A stretch of 47,534 nt of DNA. Source: Streptomyces hirsutus (lineage in GTDB: Bacteria; Actinomycetota; Actinomycetes; Streptomycetales; Streptomycetaceae). Positions 38,868 through 47,062 of the stretch are shown here, piece by piece. Below the pieces are notes generated by a model. It ran no database searches, was not told the origin of the DNA, and saw only the letters and a program-made list of their open reading frames with translations. The stretch spans positions 1-47,534 of the forward strand of contig NZ_LIQT01000196.1 of NCBI RefSeq assembly GCF_001418415.1, read 5' to 3'. Made by a program: the position numbers and the translations under genes. Each line of letters starts with the position of its first letter. Position 1 is the first letter of the stretch.

Positions 38868-39821
38868 GTGCGAGACATCGCCGTGTTCAGCGGCAGTGCC
38901 CATCCGGAACTGGCGGCGGAGGTCTGCACGCATCTGGGCGTGCCGCTCAGCCCCATCCGGGCCAGCAGGTTCGCCAACGACTGTCTGGAGGTGCAGCTGC
39001 TGGCCAACTGCCGCGAGCGCGACGTGTTTCTGGTGCAGCCACTGGTCAGACCGGTGCAGGAACACCTCGTGGAACTGCTCCTGATGTGCGACGCGGCCCG
39101 TGGGGCGTCCGCCTCCCGGATCACCGTCGTGATGCCGCACTATTCCTACGCCCGCTCCGACAAGAAGGACGCCCCGCGCATCTCCATGGGCGGACGACTG
39201 GTCGCGGACCTCCTGGTGGCGGCCGGAGCGAGCCGCGTCCTGGCGATGACCCTGCACGCACCGCAGGTGCACGGATTCTTCTCGGTGCCCGTCGACCATC
39301 TGCACGCACTGCGCGAACTCGCTTCGCACTTCAGGCAGTACGACCTCAGCCGCACCACCGTCGTCTCGCCCGACCTGGGCAACGCGAAGGAGGCGGCGGC
39401 GTTCGCCCGTCTCATCGGAGCGCAGGTCGCGGCCGGGGCGAAGCAGCGGTTCGCCGACGACCGGGTGCGGATCAGTTCCGTCATCGGCGAGGTCGCCGGG
39501 CGGGACGTCATCGTCCTGGACGACGAGATCGCCAAGGGCAGCACGGTGCTCGAACTGCTCGACCGGCTGAGGGAACTGGGCCCCCGCTCGATCCGGGTGG
39601 CGTGCACCCACGGCCTGTTCGCGGCCGGGGCGCTCAAGCGGCTGGGCGAGCAGCCCGACGTGCTGGAGATCGTGTGCACCAACACCGTCCCGGTGCCCGC
39701 CGAGGAGCACACGGACAAGCTGCGGGTCCTGTCCATCGCCCCGGCGCTCGCCGAGGCGGTACGGCGCATTCACAACGGTGAGTCCGTGAGCGCCCTGTTC
39801 GACGCGCCGCCGACCGAATAG
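38868..39821 (+). CDS. prs: Ribose-phosphate pyrophosphokinase-like protein
   Basis: A 317-residue PRPP synthetase. N-terminal domain: IAVFSGSAHPELAAEVCTHLG; flexible loop YSYARSDKKDAPRISMGGRLVADLL (canonical RQDRK replaced by RSDKK); TLHAPQVHGFF holds the metal-binding histidine. The PRPP-binding loop near residues 213-225 reads VIVLDDEIAKGST instead of the usual DDMIDTGGT. The enzyme would make PRPP from ribose-5-phosphate and ATP. The altered loops, seen also in a secondary actinobacterial type as far as I remember, suggest a specialised copy rather than the housekeeping one. The GTG at 38868 has GAGGAG 7 bases upstream. It is convergent with the STAS gene, 10 bases apart. Confidence 0.85.
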   Translation: MRDIAVFSGSAHPELAAEVCTHLGVPLSPIRASRFANDCLEVQLLANCRERDVFLVQPLVRPVQEHLVELLLMCDAARGASASRITVVMPHYSYARSDKKDAPRISMGGRLVADLLVAAGASRVLAMTLHAPQVHGFFSVPVDHLHALRELASHFRQYDLSRTTVVSPDLGNAKEAAAFARLIGAQVAAGAKQRFADDRVRISSVIGEVAGRDVIVLDDEIAKGSTVLELLDRLRELGPRSIRVACTHGLFAAGALKRLGEQPDVLEIVCTNTVPVPAEEHTDKLRVLSIAPALAEAVRRIHNGESVSALFDAPPTE

Positions 39822-39831
39822 CACTCGCTCG

Positions 39832-40215
39832 TCACACCGGGCCCGGCGTGGCCTCCGGCTGGTCCAGGGCCGCGTCCAGGGTCGGCCGCGGAGGCAGCAG
39901 CCGGGCCAGGCCGGTGATCCGCAGCACCCGCAGGGTCAGTGCGTCGGTGCACACCAGGTGCAGACTGCCGTGCTGCTCCAGGACCCGCTTCCGGGCGCGG
40001 TACAGCAGGCGCAGACCGGAGGCGTCCAGGAACTCGACCCGGGTCAGATCGATCACGACGCGGCACTTCGGGTCCGAGGTCGCCGCGTCCAGGTGCGGGA
40101 CGACCTCCACCTCCGCGACGATGTCGATCTCGCCGCGGAAATCCAGCACCGTGTGCCCCCGGTCCTGACGGACGCGGAGAAACCGGGTCGGCGGTGCAGG
40201 TTGGTGCCGCACCAC
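39832..40215 (-). CDS. STAS-domain protein, anti-sigma factor antagonist type
   Basis: A 127-residue STAS protein. Strand/helix pattern: FLRVRQDRGHTVLDFRGEIDIVAEVEVVPHLDAATS, then CRVVIDLTRVEFLDASGLRLLYRARKRV. The phosphorylatable serine is in FLDASGLRLL, as in SpoIIAA/BldG-type proteins. It would release a sigma factor by binding its anti-sigma factor, and be switched off by phosphorylation; no anti-sigma kinase gene is adjacent. The GTG at 40215 is chosen because GGAGG lies 7 bases upstream; an earlier in-frame GTG at 40272 is possible. Confidence 0.85.
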   Translation of the reverse strand: MVRHQPAPPTRFLRVRQDRGHTVLDFRGEIDIVAEVEVVPHLDAATSDPKCRVVIDLTRVEFLDASGLRLLYRARKRVLEQHGSLHLVCTDALTLRVLRITGLARLLPPRPTLDAALDQPEATPGPV

Positions 40216-40644
40216 GCCATCGCCTCCAGCCTGCTTCGTGCACGGACCGGTCCCCAACGCCGGTCCCCGCACTGAAAGTTACCCCCGAGCGCATGGATGT
40301 GGGCATGTTTGATCGTCATATGTCTTCGAATTGCGATCGAGTTTTTGCGGATCTGGCCAGTCCGGTGTCGCGCGATGCGGTCACAGGCGGCCCGAGACCC
40401 GACTGGATGCTCAACTGCCCATACAGATCAAGCCACTTGTTCTTGCCATCTCTCCTCACGGGCGTGACGGAACCCTCACTTCCACCGCCTCACGAACTTG
40501 ATCCTTTTGTGGTCGGAACCGATAAGCTCCTTGTCGGCGCTGCGAGTTGAAGTGATCGCACTGCGCCGGTTCGCGATACGTACCCATGAGTGCGGTCCCC
40601 TTGCACGCCCCCCGTGTCTGATCGTGTTGCTTCGAAGGATGCAG
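40216..40644. other. AT-enriched divergent intergenic region of 429 bases
   Basis: No supported gene. The stretch 40290-40530 is visibly poorer in G/C than its surroundings (for example TTTGATCGTCATATG and GAGTTTTTGCGG). It contains a promoter for the conservon operon (40498-40526) and presumably that of the STAS gene. The first-codon candidates here lack ribosome sites. Confidence 0.5.
40498..40526 (+). promoter_or_regulatory. Sigma70-like promoter for the cvn operon
   Basis: TTGATC (40498-40503) and GATAAG (40521-40526) are 17 bases apart, each matching the consensus at four of six positions. The leader to the cvnA start would be about 110 bases. Confidence 0.4.
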
Positions 40645-42489
40645 ATGGAACTCGCCACTTTGCCACCGGCGGCGCGGCCCCCTGCCGCCTGGTACAGCTG
40701 GTGGCTGATGCCGCTGGGCCTGGGCGGCGGGACGATCGCCGCCACGTTCATGAGCTCGGAGCGCATAACGGCCGCCGTCGCCGGCGCCGCCGCCACCATG
40801 GCCGGCGCGTGGTGCGTACGACTGCTGCTCCGTACCCGTACCCGGCTGTTCCGGGCCGAGGAAGCCCTCCGCGCCGCACAGGTCGAGCAGGCGCGGAAGG
40901 CACTGCAATGGCGGGAGCAGGCGGCGGGCCTGGAGCGGGACTTCGCCGCCGAGCGCACCGCCCAGGAGGAGCGGTTCGCCGAGCGGAACGCCGCGCACGA
41001 ACGGCTCCTCACCGAGCGGAGCACCACACACGAGAGTCAACTCGCCGAACAAACCGAGGACTTCGAAGCGCGACTGGCCGGACTGGCCGAGCGCCATGAG
41101 GCCCGGATCGCCGAGCAGGCCGAAGCCCTGGAGGAGCGGCTGGCGCTTCAGCTCGCCGCGGTGGCCCGGCTCGCCGACGAGCAGCTGCCCGAGGCGATCG
41201 AGCGCCTGCGTGCCGGTGACGCCATCGACGACCTGCTGCCGAGCGTCCACCGGTGCGCCGGGGCCGGCGCCGAACTCCAGGCGGAACTGCGCAAGATACT
41301 GCGGATCTCCCTGATGGCGCTCGAGGAGGAGTTCGACCGCTCCACCTCCGCCGAACAGGCCGTCATCAGCATCGGCAACCGCATCCACGTGCTGACCAGC
41401 AAACTCCGCGGCCGGCTGCACGAGATGCAGGGGGAGCACGGCCGCCTCCCGGCCGTCGCCCGGGGCCTGATGGAACTCGACCAGGAGATCGGCCCCGCCG
41501 ACTGTCTCGCCGCCAGCGTCGGCGTCCTCGGCGGCTCGGACCGGCCGGGCAGGCAGTGGCAGGAGCCGCAGCGGCTGCTGAGTGTGATGCGCGGCGGCAT
41601 CGGCCGGATCAAGGACTTCCACCGCGTCCAGCTGCGCCGGCTGCCCGAACTCGGCGTCGACGGCGGGCTGGTGGACCACCTCACGCTGATCTTCGCTCAC
41701 CTGCTGGACAACGCGGCGCGCTACTCACCGCCCACCGAGCCCGTGGTGGTCTCCGGCAAGGAGGTCCCGAACGGCGTCGGCATCGAGATCCAGGACTCCG
41801 GCAAGGGCCTGAGCGAGGAGAAGAAGCGCGAGGCCGAGCACGCCCTCGCGGGCACCGCGCCCGGCGCGGGCATCGGCGGCATCACCGAGGACGCGAACAT
41901 CGGCCTGCGGGTCGTCGGCGTCCTCGCCCGCCGCTACGGCATCCGCGTCACCTTCGCCGACTCGCCCTGGCTCGGTACCTCGGTGGTGGTCGTCGTGCCG
42001 CACAAGTACTTCAGCCCGCTGCCCACGGCCACCGAGGCCGCGGCCGCCCCCGCTGCGGGGGCTCCTGCCGCGACGCCCGTCCTGCCGTGGACCGCGGTCA
42101 CCGACGACGGGGAGGCCGACCTGTGGCCGGCCGACTCCGCCGAGGCACCCGGCTCCGACACGTTCCCCGGGTCCGCCGGGGCGTTGGACACCACGCCCGG
42201 CGGGCTGCCCCGGCGCCGCAGCAGCAGGCGGGCCGAGGCGGAGCCGCGGCAGACCGGACGGCCCGAGCGCGGCGGGCGGAGCACCGTCACCGCCGTACCA
42301 CCGGACGCGTCCTTCACCGGACTCGCCGCCTTCGCCACCGCCGGCCGCGACATCGCGGGGCGTGACGTGGGCGAACGCGAATCCGCAGAACGCGACACCG
42401 GCGCGGCGCCCGGGGCGGCCGCCGGTGACACCCCCGCAGGACGTGAGTACACGAAGCACCGCACCGAGGAGAGCGACCACACCCCATGA
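40645..42489 (+). CDS. cvnA: Conservon sensor histidine-kinase-like protein CvnA
   Basis: A 614-residue membrane protein. Two short hydrophobic segments lie at about residues 13-53. A long coiled coil follows (about 65-195) rich in Glu/Ala/Arg with repeated AER/AEQ units. A central helical region (200-350) comes before an HATPase_c domain (about 350-455) with HLLDNAARYSPP (N box), IQDSGKGLSEE (G1), GIGGITEDANIGLRVV and LGTSVVVVVPH. No phosphoacceptor histidine box is obvious, as is usual in CvnA. The C-terminal 160 residues are disordered, Pro/Ala/Arg-rich. The ATG at 40645 follows GAAGGA by 5-6 bases; an ATG two codons earlier is too close to it. Confidence 0.85.
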   Translation: MELATLPPAARPPAAWYSWWLMPLGLGGGTIAATFMSSERITAAVAGAAATMAGAWCVRLLLRTRTRLFRAEEALRAAQVEQARKALQWREQAAGLERDFAAERTAQEERFAERNAAHERLLTERSTTHESQLAEQTEDFEARLAGLAERHEARIAEQAEALEERLALQLAAVARLADEQLPEAIERLRAGDAIDDLLPSVHRCAGAGAELQAELRKILRISLMALEEEFDRSTSAEQAVISIGNRIHVLTSKLRGRLHEMQGEHGRLPAVARGLMELDQEIGPADCLAASVGVLGGSDRPGRQWQEPQRLLSVMRGGIGRIKDFHRVQLRRLPELGVDGGLVDHLTLIFAHLLDNAARYSPPTEPVVVSGKEVPNGVGIEIQDSGKGLSEEKKREAEHALAGTAPGAGIGGITEDANIGLRVVGVLARRYGIRVTFADSPWLGTSVVVVVPHKYFSPLPTATEAAAAPAAGAPAATPVLPWTAVTDDGEADLWPADSAEAPGSDTFPGSAGALDTTPGGLPRRRSSRRAEAEPRQTGRPERGGRSTVTAVPPDASFTGLAAFATAGRDIAGRDVGERESAERDTGAAPGAAAGDTPAGREYTKHRTEESDHTP

Positions 42490-42896
42490 CACACCAGGGA
42501 AACGACGTGAGCTGGGCGCTCCGCGATCTCGTCGAGAGCATCCAGGAGATCCGCTTCGCCCTTGTGGCCTCCAGCGACGGCAAGGCCATCACCTCCTTCG
42601 GGGCGGAGGACCCCGACGACGTGGACCGCTTCGCGGCCGTGGTCGCCGGGCTGCAGGCACTGGCCCAGCCGGTCGCCGAGCAGTTCCCCGCCTACGCGGG
42701 GCAACTTCGGCTGGCGATGATCGAGGTCGACGGCGGCCACCTCTTCGTGGTCAGGGCGGGCGTGGAGACCTACCTCGGCGTCCTCGCCCGCGAGGGCCTG
42801 GACCAGGGCCTGCTCGGGCACCAGATGAGGGACCTCGCCCGCAGAATGGGTGAGCTGCTCGGCACCACTGTGCGCCAGGAGGAGCACTCTGGATGA
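42486..42896 (+). CDS. cvnB: Conservon roadblock/LC7 protein CvnB
   Basis: A 136-residue roadblock/LC7-domain protein: WALRDLVESIQEIRFALVASSDGKAITSFGA, then GQLRLAMIEVDGGHLFVVRAGVETYLGVLAREGLDQGLLGHQM. In conservons it is thought to act as a GTPase-activating partner for CvnD and to sit with CvnA at the membrane. ATGA overlaps link it to cvnA upstream and cvnC downstream. Confidence 0.92.
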   Translation: MTHQGNDVSWALRDLVESIQEIRFALVASSDGKAITSFGAEDPDDVDRFAAVVAGLQALAQPVAEQFPAYAGQLRLAMIEVDGGHLFVVRAGVETYLGVLAREGLDQGLLGHQMRDLARRMGELLGTTVRQEEHSG

Positions 42897-43264
42897 GTGC
42901 TCCCCGCCGGCCGTCGGACCCGTCCGGTCTCGAGCGCTACTACGTCCTCACCGGAGGGCGCAGCGGACCGGGCGGTTCGGCGTCGAGTCTCGACGTGGCG
43001 ACCCTCGTCGTCTCCCGCTCGGACCCCGTCCCGGGGATGCAGCACGAACACGAGGAGATCATCCGCCGCTGCCGTGAACCGCTCTCGGTGGCCGAACTCG
43101 GCGCCCACCTCGGGCTGCCGTTCAACATTCTCGCCGTACTGCTGTCGGACCTGCTGGACGGAGGCCGTGTCGAAGCCCGTGACCCCATTCCGGCCCACGA
43201 CGCCGACCGCGGGCCCGACCTCGCGCTCCTTGAGGAGGTACTCAGTGGACTTGAAAGGCTTTGA
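42893..43264 (+). CDS. cvnC: Conservon DUF742 protein CvnC
   Basis: A 123-residue DUF742 protein with the winged-helix-like core HEEIIRRCREPLSVAELGAHLGLPFNILAVLLSDLLDGGRVEARDP at about 48-95. CvnC has no proven activity; it belongs to the membrane-associated heterocomplex of the conservon. Its end overlaps the cvnD start by 20 bases, which is unusual for this otherwise 4-base-overlap operon. Confidence 0.9.
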   Translation: MSAPRRPSDPSGLERYYVLTGGRSGPGGSASSLDVATLVVSRSDPVPGMQHEHEEIIRRCREPLSVAELGAHLGLPFNILAVLLSDLLDGGRVEARDPIPAHDADRGPDLALLEEVLSGLERL

Positions 43265-43850
43265 CCAAGCCGGTCGGCATACGGCCGGGGACACCCGCTC
43301 GGTGAAGGTGATGATCGCCGGCGGCTTCGGTACCGGAAAGACCACGATGGTCCGGTCGGTCAGCGACATCAAGCCGCTCACCACCGAGGAGACCCTCACC
43401 CAGGCCAGCGCCGACGTCGACCGGCTCATCGGCGTCGCCGACAAGACGGAGACCACCGTCAGCCTGGACTTCGGCAAGATCGGCATCAACGACAGTCTGG
43501 TGCTGTACCTGTTCGGCACACCCGGCCAGGAGCGGTTCTGGTTCCTGTGGAACGGGCTGTTCAAGGGGGCGCTCGGCGCGGTCGTCCTGGTCGACACCCG
43601 GCGACTGGCCTCCAGTTTCCGGGCGATCGAGGAGATGGAACGGCAGAACGTGCCCTTCGTCATCGCCCTCAACGTCTTCCCCGACTCCAAGGACTATCCG
43701 GTGGACGAGATCCGGGACGCTCTGGACATCCCCGGGCACATCCCGGTCGTCGCCTTCGACGCCCGCGACCGGTCCGCCAGCCGCGACGTGCTCGTCACCC
43801 TCATCCACCACCTGCGGGACCGCTCGGCCGCGGCCGTGGAGTCCCGATGA
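43245..43850 (+). CDS. cvnD: Conservon Ras-like GTPase CvnD
   Basis: A 201-residue small GTPase of the MglA/CvnD type. G1 (P loop) is GGFGTGKTTMV at about 26-36, G3 is FGTPGQERFWFLW, and the guanine-specificity segment is ALNVFPDS (in place of NKxD). It would act as the GTP switch of the conservon complex with CvnB as regulator. The GTG at 43245 has GGAGG 6 bases upstream and lies inside the cvnC reading frame end. Confidence 0.9.
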   Translation: MDLKGFDQAGRHTAGDTRSVKVMIAGGFGTGKTTMVRSVSDIKPLTTEETLTQASADVDRLIGVADKTETTVSLDFGKIGINDSLVLYLFGTPGQERFWFLWNGLFKGALGAVVLVDTRRLASSFRAIEEMERQNVPFVIALNVFPDSKDYPVDEIRDALDIPGHIPVVAFDARDRSASRDVLVTLIHHLRDRSAAAVESR

Positions 43851-45097
43851 ACGACCCGGCCGGGACCGCTCCCGGCGCCGCCCGCGGCTGCCCCGTCGCC
43901 CACCACGGCGCGGACCTGGCCCGGTTGTACGGGCCGGACCTGGCCACCGACCCGGCCGGCGTCCAGGAGCGGCTGCGCAAGGGACACGGGCCGGTGGCGC
44001 CGGTGCTCCTGGAGGGCGACGTACCCGCCTGGCTGGTGCTGGGCTACCGGGACATCCGGCGGGTGCTCGACAACCCCCGCCAGTTCACCCGGGACGCCCG
44101 GATCTGGCGCGACCAGCGCGACGGGCGGGTCGCGGACACCTCACCACTGGTCCCGATGCTCGGCTGGCGCCCCGACTGCGTCTCCCAGGACGGCGAACCG
44201 CACCGGAGGCTGCGCGGAGCCGTCACCGACGGACTCCAGGCCGCGGCCGGCCGTGGCATCCGCCGGCACGCCACGCACTTCGCGAACAAGGAGATCGACG
44301 CTTTCGCGGACACCGGCCGCGCCGACCTGGTGAGCGACTACGCCGAGTACCTGCCGATGCTGGTGATCGCCCGCGTCCTGGGGCTGCCCGAGGCCGAGGG
44401 ACGCGACCTGGTCGAGTCGTGCGCCCAGGTCCTCAAGGGCGGTGAGGACGCGGTCACGCACGACAGCCGCATCCAGGAGATCCTCGGCGCGCTCGTCGTG
44501 CGCAAGCGGTCCGAACCCGGCAGCGACCTCACCACAGCCCTGCTGACGCACCCCGCCCGGCTCGACGAGGAGGAGGTGGTCAGCCATCTGCGCCTGGTGC
44601 TGATCGCCGGCCACACCACCACCAGCAACCTGCTCGCCCGGGTGCTCCAACTGGTCCTCACCGACACCGCGCGGCTGTCCGGGCTGATCAGCGGCCGGCT
44701 GAACATCTCCGCGGTCGTCGAGGAGGTCATGTGGAACAGCCCGCCGCTCGCGGTGCTGCCCGGCCGGTTCGCCACCAGCGACCTGGAGATCGGCGGCCAC
44801 CGGGTCCAGGAGGGCGATCTGCTGGTCCTGGGTCTCGCGGCGGGCAACCGGGACCCGGAGATCCGCCCGGACTCCGGGGTGTCCGTACAGGGCAACCAGT
44901 CGCATCTGGCGTTCAGCGGGGGACCGCACGAATGCCCCGGCCAGAACATCGGCCAGGCCGTCATCGAGATCGCCGTGGACGTCCTGCTGCACCGGCTGCG
45001 GGACCTGCGCCTGGCGGTGCCGCCGGACGAACTGTCCTCGACCGCCTCCACCTGGGAGACCAGACTGGACCGTCTGCCGGTCGAGTTCAGCGCCTGA
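43847..45097 (+). CDS. cvnE: Conservon cytochrome P450 CvnE
   Basis: A 416-residue actinobacterial class P450. Oxygen-activation motif in the I helix: AGHTTTSN. The heme loop is FSGGPHECPGQNIGQA with the proximal cysteine. The K-helix EXXR is expected near VVEEVMWNSPPLAVLPGRF, where the usual arginine is replaced (EEVMW), a departure worth checking. The ATG overlaps the cvnD stop (ATGA). Some conservons end in such a P450, which may modify a signal or secondary metabolite. It is convergent with a terpene synthase gene, whose product could be its substrate (inference). Confidence 0.88.
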   Translation: MNDPAGTAPGAARGCPVAHHGADLARLYGPDLATDPAGVQERLRKGHGPVAPVLLEGDVPAWLVLGYRDIRRVLDNPRQFTRDARIWRDQRDGRVADTSPLVPMLGWRPDCVSQDGEPHRRLRGAVTDGLQAAAGRGIRRHATHFANKEIDAFADTGRADLVSDYAEYLPMLVIARVLGLPEAEGRDLVESCAQVLKGGEDAVTHDSRIQEILGALVVRKRSEPGSDLTTALLTHPARLDEEEVVSHLRLVLIAGHTTTSNLLARVLQLVLTDTARLSGLISGRLNISAVVEEVMWNSPPLAVLPGRFATSDLEIGGHRVQEGDLLVLGLAAGNRDPEIRPDSGVSVQGNQSHLAFSGGPHECPGQNIGQAVIEIAVDVLLHRLRDLRLAVPPDELSSTASTWETRLDRLPVEFSA

Positions 45098-45154
45098 CCA
45101 CCGGGCGGCGCCGCCACAGCCGCTGCGACCGGCTGCCGCGCCGGCCTCCGTGAC

Positions 45155-45199
45155 CGTCCGTGTTGCCCCGCCCCGCCACGGGGCGGGGCAGCACGGACG
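45155..45199. terminator. Large bidirectional terminator between cvnE and the terpene synthase gene
   Basis: A 21-bp stem: 45155-45175 pairs with 45179-45199 around a 3-base loop CCA, with one G-U wobble in the middle. It lies 57 bases after the cvnE stop and 2 bases beyond the terpene synthase stop. Confidence 0.85.
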
Positions 45200-45201
45200 T
45201 C

Positions 45202-46233
45202 TCACACGGTCAGCAGATCGTCGACCGAGCCGCGGCCCGCCTGCTCGGCCGTGGCCACCTCGCCCTCCTTCGACGCCGAGTACCGGCCGCTGGTCAGGGC
45301 CCACTCGTAGTTGCCCTCGATCCAGTGCTGGATGGCCTGCACACCCTTGTCCACCCGCTTGCGCTCGTCCGCGTCGAGCGTGAGCTCGTCGCACATGCGG
45401 GGCACCCGCGCCTCGAGCTCCAGGTACTCCTCCAGGCAGGCGGTCGTCATGCGGTACGCCTCGGCCGCGGCCTCCTCCCACGAGCAGCCGCGCTCCCGGT
45501 GCAGTACGGCGATCAGGTTGTGGCCGTCGCCGCGGCGCCGCTCCCGCTCGAAGGAGTGGATGTCGTTCATGAATCCGATGGTGTCCGCGGCCAGATCACG
45601 CATCCGCTCCATCAGGGGATGGGCCATCGCCCGCGCCGGCACCTCGAAGCCGCGGCTGCGCTCACCGGCGTCGATACTGTGGTGGATACCGACGGTACGG
45701 CGCCGGAACACGGCGTACTCGTCGAGGCCGAGCGTTCCGGTCAGCCCGCGGGCCGCCAGGTCGACCTCCTCGCAGTGGGCCACCAGGAACCGGCCCCAGG
45801 AGGCGGCGAACCGGGTCTGCCAGGTCAGGGACATGCCATCCGAGAGGCGTTCCCAGACCTGCGCCCAGGCCAGCGTGATCGGGCAGATCACCCGGGGCGT
45901 GCTCCCCGCCGGCCGCAGCGGGGTGACGATGAGTTCCCGCGCCACGTCGGCTATCACGTCCGCCCGGTCCGGCCGGCCGGCGTCGAACTGGTCGTCGAAC
46001 AGGAACGCCAGCGAGAACCAGTTCATCAGCACGACCATGTCCTCGGCCGAGGCGTACGGGTAGGTGCGGGCAGCGGCCTGGGGCAGGTCCCAGGAGCGGT
46101 ACTCGTCGAACCCGGCCCGGCTGCGTACCAGTCCCATGTCCCACACCCAGCGCAGATGACGCGCCCGCGCGTACTCCAGATGCTCGCTGACCGGGGTGTT
46201 GAAGGGAAGGTCGAACCGGACATCCTGAGACAT
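45202..46233 (-). CDS. Class I terpene synthase (sesquiterpene-type)
   Basis: A 343-residue terpene synthase. The first metal-binding motif is DDQFD at residues 80-84 and the second is NDIHSFERE with ligands N223, S227 and E231; the C-terminal RY pair is in SGRYSAS. The size and the N-terminal FDLPFNTPVSEH are those of bacterial sesquiterpene cyclases such as pentalenene or eudesmol synthases. It should turn farnesyl diphosphate into a cyclic hydrocarbon or alcohol; the product cannot be read. AAAGGAAG precedes the ATG at 46233. No prenyl transferase gene is adjacent; the only nearby tailoring candidate is the convergent P450 CvnE. Confidence 0.9.
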   Translation of the reverse strand: MSQDVRFDLPFNTPVSEHLEYARARHLRWVWDMGLVRSRAGFDEYRSWDLPQAAARTYPYASAEDMVVLMNWFSLAFLFDDQFDAGRPDRADVIADVARELIVTPLRPAGSTPRVICPITLAWAQVWERLSDGMSLTWQTRFAASWGRFLVAHCEEVDLAARGLTGTLGLDEYAVFRRRTVGIHHSIDAGERSRGFEVPARAMAHPLMERMRDLAADTIGFMNDIHSFERERRRGDGHNLIAVLHRERGCSWEEAAAEAYRMTTACLEEYLELEARVPRMCDELTLDADERKRVDKGVQAIQHWIEGNYEWALTSGRYSASKEGEVATAEQAGRGSVDDLLTV

Positions 46234-46561
46234 GTGCTTCCTTTCGGGAGACGAAACGCAGAGTCCCCCCGCCCTGCGGGCGGGCCGTCGCGGAGGCGAC
46301 CCGCACACTCGAACTCGGCTTTAACGCACGAAAGTTGAACCAGTAAGCGGAACGAGGCTGCCCAGGTCCTAGATGATCTACACCGGGTGGCCGTCGTGAT
46401 ATCCGTTACTGCACACGTCACTTGAGGTGTATGTGCTCCCAAATGCCCCAGGAGTCATTGGACTTGGTGCTGATTGAATCCGCGGAACCGGGACAGGTGC
46501 CCCGTACGGGCAGGGGAGCAGCCCCGGCCCGTGGACGGACCCCGGACCCTGTGGAGGAGAC
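46234..46561. other. Divergent promoter region of 328 bases, terpene synthase/VOC
   Basis: No supported gene. The part 46310-46490 has low G/C for this genome (CTTTAACGCACGAAAG, GATGATCTACACC, CCAAATGCC). On the minus strand TTACTG and TTAAAG are 16 bases apart at about 46320-46347 and may be the terpene synthase promoter. GGAGGAGAC (46551-46560) is the ribosome site of the VOC gene. Confidence 0.4.
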
Positions 46562-46954
46562 ATGCCGACCGTGCCTGCGGGAGTGGTGGTGCTCGACTGC
46601 GCCGAACCCGAGAAACTCGCCGAGTTCTACCGCGAGCTGCTGGCGGCGGAGGTGGTGGACGCCCAGGCCAACCGGGTGGAGATCCGGGCCGCCGACGGCT
46701 TCCGGCTGGCGCTGCGCCGTGACACCAACGCCACCGCGCCGAGCTGGCCGCGTCCAGAGAACTCGCTCCAGGCGCACCTGGAGTTCGTGGTCGACGACCT
46801 GGACGCCGTGGAACGTCTGATCGTGGGTCTCGGCGGCCGCCCGGTGGAGACCAAGGACGCCACGGGCCCCCTGGAGGAACGCGGCTACGCCGACCCGGCC
46901 GGGCACTCCTTCACCGTGCGCTGCGATGTCCCGGTGGCGCCGAAGCTGGGCTGA
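46562..46954 (+). CDS. VOC (glyoxalase/bleomycin resistance-like) family protein
   Basis: A 130-residue VOC protein with two beta-alpha-beta-beta-beta modules: VVLDCAEPEKLAEFYRELLAAEVV and LEFVVDDLDAVERLIVGLGGRP. It ends ERGYADPAGHSFTVRCDV. The DCAEPEKLAEFYRELLG-type opening is common in small actinobacterial VOC proteins that bind or modify small compounds. Few of the usual metal ligands are clear, so it may be a binding protein rather than an enzyme. GGAGGAG lies 5 bases before the ATG. Confidence 0.85.
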   Translation: MPTVPAGVVVLDCAEPEKLAEFYRELLAAEVVDAQANRVEIRAADGFRLALRRDTNATAPSWPRPENSLQAHLEFVVDDLDAVERLIVGLGGRPVETKDATGPLEERGYADPAGHSFTVRCDVPVAPKLG

Positions 46955-47009
46955 CGCCCGCCGAGCGGCCGGGCCCGGCGAGGGCCGGCCGGGACTCCTG
47001 AGGGCCGCG

Positions 47010-47033
47010 CCCCGGCGCGCAGAGGCGCCGGGG
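47010..47033. terminator. Terminator between the VOC and DUF4235 genes
   Basis: CCCCGGCGC (47010-47018) pairs with GCGCCGGGG (47025-47033) around GCAGAG. The two genes converge here, so it can serve both. Confidence 0.7.
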
Positions 47034-47062
47034 GCTTCGTGCGGTGGGGGAGAGGGGCCTGG

